Assembly (NCBI GenBank): GCA_031273075.1
Contig: JAISSM010000021.1
Location: 1-5,279, forward strand
Direction: 5' to 3'
Source: Rickettsiales bacterium
GTDB lineage: Bacteria > Pseudomonadota > Alphaproteobacteria > Rs-D84
Length of the DNA stretch: 5,279 nt
Part shown: positions 4,318-5,279 of the stretch, piece after piece
Layout: every line of letters begins with the position of its first letter
How positions within the stretch are numbered: position 1 is the stretch's first letter
Made by a program: the position numbers and the translations under genes
The notes under the pieces: model-generated
Database searches by the model: none
What the model was told of the DNA's origin: nothing
What the model saw: the letters and a program-made list of their open reading frames with translations, nothing else

Positions 4318-5279
4318 ATGGTGCTGAGAAGAAGAAAAAGAACGACCTTAAGGATATGGACGCGGATAATATTCGTGTTTTTTATGGGGGCGCTTGTCGC
4401 GGTCGCGGTCGCGGTGCATCAGCTTGACGTCAATTCGCTTAAACCGAACATCGTCCGCGCGCTTGAAAACTCCACGGGGCTTCCGGTCGAAATAGCGGGC
4501 GATATGTCGTGGAAACTGTCGCTTCGCCCGATCATAAAAATCAAAGACATAAGGGTTAAGGGAAAATCGTGGGCGAAGCATAAATACGCGGTGTCGATTC
4601 CGGAGATGCTGGTCCAGATAAACCTTGTGTCTTTGCTTCGGAATTCTCCGACGATCCAGTCGGTGAAACTTGTGCGTCCGACGGTGAACATAGAGGAAAA
4701 TTCCAAAGGGGACCTGTCGGTCGAAATAAGGCGCCGGCGCGAGATAAGGATACCCGAAGCTTTGGTTGAAACCGAATTCCCGATCGATTTGGACTTCGGA
4801 ATAGGGTCGTTGGAGCTGGACCGTCCGCAGATATTTTTCATATCGAAGGACGCGGTCGAATCATGGATGCCCGACAGGATAAAACTAAGCCTGCAAGGCA
4901 AGACCGGCGCCATGGACTTTGCGGGAAGCATAGCGAAAGGCGCGGCCAGATATCCCTTCAGCGTGTCGTTTTCAAAATTCGACGGGGTAAGAAAGGCCTA
5001 TCCGATACGCCTTGCGATCGCGGGCGACGTCATTCCGATGACGGTGGATCTGTCGCTTGACGCGGATAAGATCCCGACCGACGTCGCGCTCAAGGGCCGA
5101 ATACTCGACCTTCCGCTTTTTGGGAAAAGCATAGGGTTCGACCTTCCGAGAACCGCGCGCGCGAACATAGTTTTGGAGGCGGGGCTTCGGAAGAAAAGTC
5201 TCAGCGTGAAAAAGCTCCGCTTGCAAAGCGACAAAAGCGAAGTTTCCATTTCCGGACAATACGGATTCGCCGGCAAGAG
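4318..5279 (+). CDS. AsmA-family protein, N-terminal part (3' end beyond window)
   Basis: The frame from ATG 4318 is open to the window end (320 full codons). It shows the plan of AsmA-family envelope proteins, which are anchored in the inner membrane with a long periplasmic beta-rich repeat domain and are linked to outer-membrane assembly and lipid transport. The N-terminus is basic (RRRKR at 4-8), then one membrane helix spans about 13-36. The AsmA start block follows: ALENSTGLPVEIAGDMSWKL (48-67), then PIIKIKDIRVKG (71-82). This corresponds to the family's TG-x-I-x-G-x-x-W and P-x-x-x-x-x-D-I/V pattern. Next come alternating-hydrophobic strands with repeated phrases such as KLVRPTVNIEEN and SLELDRPQIFF. 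The gene begins 1 nt after the rluC stop. GGGGG 8 nt upstream is only a weak ribosome binding site, so coupling is likely. Without the C-terminus I cannot say whether it is AsmA proper or another family member. Confidence 0.85.
   Translation, partial: MVLRRRKRTTLRIWTRIIFVFFMGALVAVAVAVHQLDVNSLKPNIVRALENSTGLPVEIAGDMSWKLSLRPIIKIKDIRVKGKSWAKHKYAVSIPEMLVQINLVSLLRNSPTIQSVKLVRPTVNIEENSKGDLSVEIRRRREIRIPEALVETEFPIDLDFGIGSLELDRPQIFFISKDAVESWMPDRIKLSLQGKTGAMDFAGSIAKGAARYPFSVSFSKFDGVRKAYPIRLAIAGDVIPMTVDLSLDADKIPTDVALKGRILDLPLFGKSIGFDLPRTARANIVLEAGLRKKSLSVKKLRLQSDKSEVSISGQYGFAGK

Overview
The window is a gene-dense piece of a Gram-negative, proteobacterial chromosome of moderate GC content. Almost every base is coding, and the longest gap between genes is about 35 bases (2020-2054). 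An AsmA-family protein implies an outer membrane. The uvrC-pgsA neighbourhood is typical of Alphaproteobacteria. The pilin leader (G9-R-S-M-I-E-M-L-G) is a form I associate from memory with uncultured gut Alphaproteobacteria. That placement is inference, because no rRNA or marker tree is available here.

Layout: positions 1-183 (+) hold the C-terminal end of a protein with a DnaA domain IV-type DNA-binding fold, cut by the window edge. It converges on a minus-strand operon, and the two stop codons share one CTAG palindrome (180-183). Read 5' to 3', the minus-strand operon is a type IVb-like pilin (2019-1537), elongation factor P (1535-972) and glutamate racemase MurI (968-180), with gaps of 1 and 3 nt. 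A short divergent promoter region (2020-2054) follows, centred on the 13-bp near-perfect palindrome TGCTATTATAGCA. It presents an extended -10 element in both directions: TGCTATAAT on minus and TGCTATTAT on plus.

The plus-strand operon is a short UvrC (2055-2801), phosphatidylglycerophosphate synthase PgsA (2798-3379), an RluC-type pseudouridine synthase (3393-4316) and an AsmA-family envelope protein (4318 to beyond the window end). Junctions are ATGA overlap, 13 nt and 1 nt. These genes cover nucleotide excision repair, phospholipid synthesis, 23S rRNA modification and envelope assembly. They look co-transcribed by lineage history rather than as one pathway.

The most notable feature is the UvrC. 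It has the GIY-YIG nuclease, the four-cysteine Fe-S cluster and the UVR (UvrB-binding) segment, but it stops at about residue 248. The RNase H-like 5'-incision nuclease and HhH domains of a full-length (~600 aa) UvrC are absent. The stop overlaps the start of pgsA, so this is a clean domain-boundary truncation and not a decaying pseudogene tail. Other points worth checking are a probably leaderless uvrC transcript, a pilin heading a housekeeping operon, and a DnaA-like recognition motif that departs from the canonical GGRDHTTV. I saw no mobile elements, CRISPR arrays, tRNA or rRNA genes.
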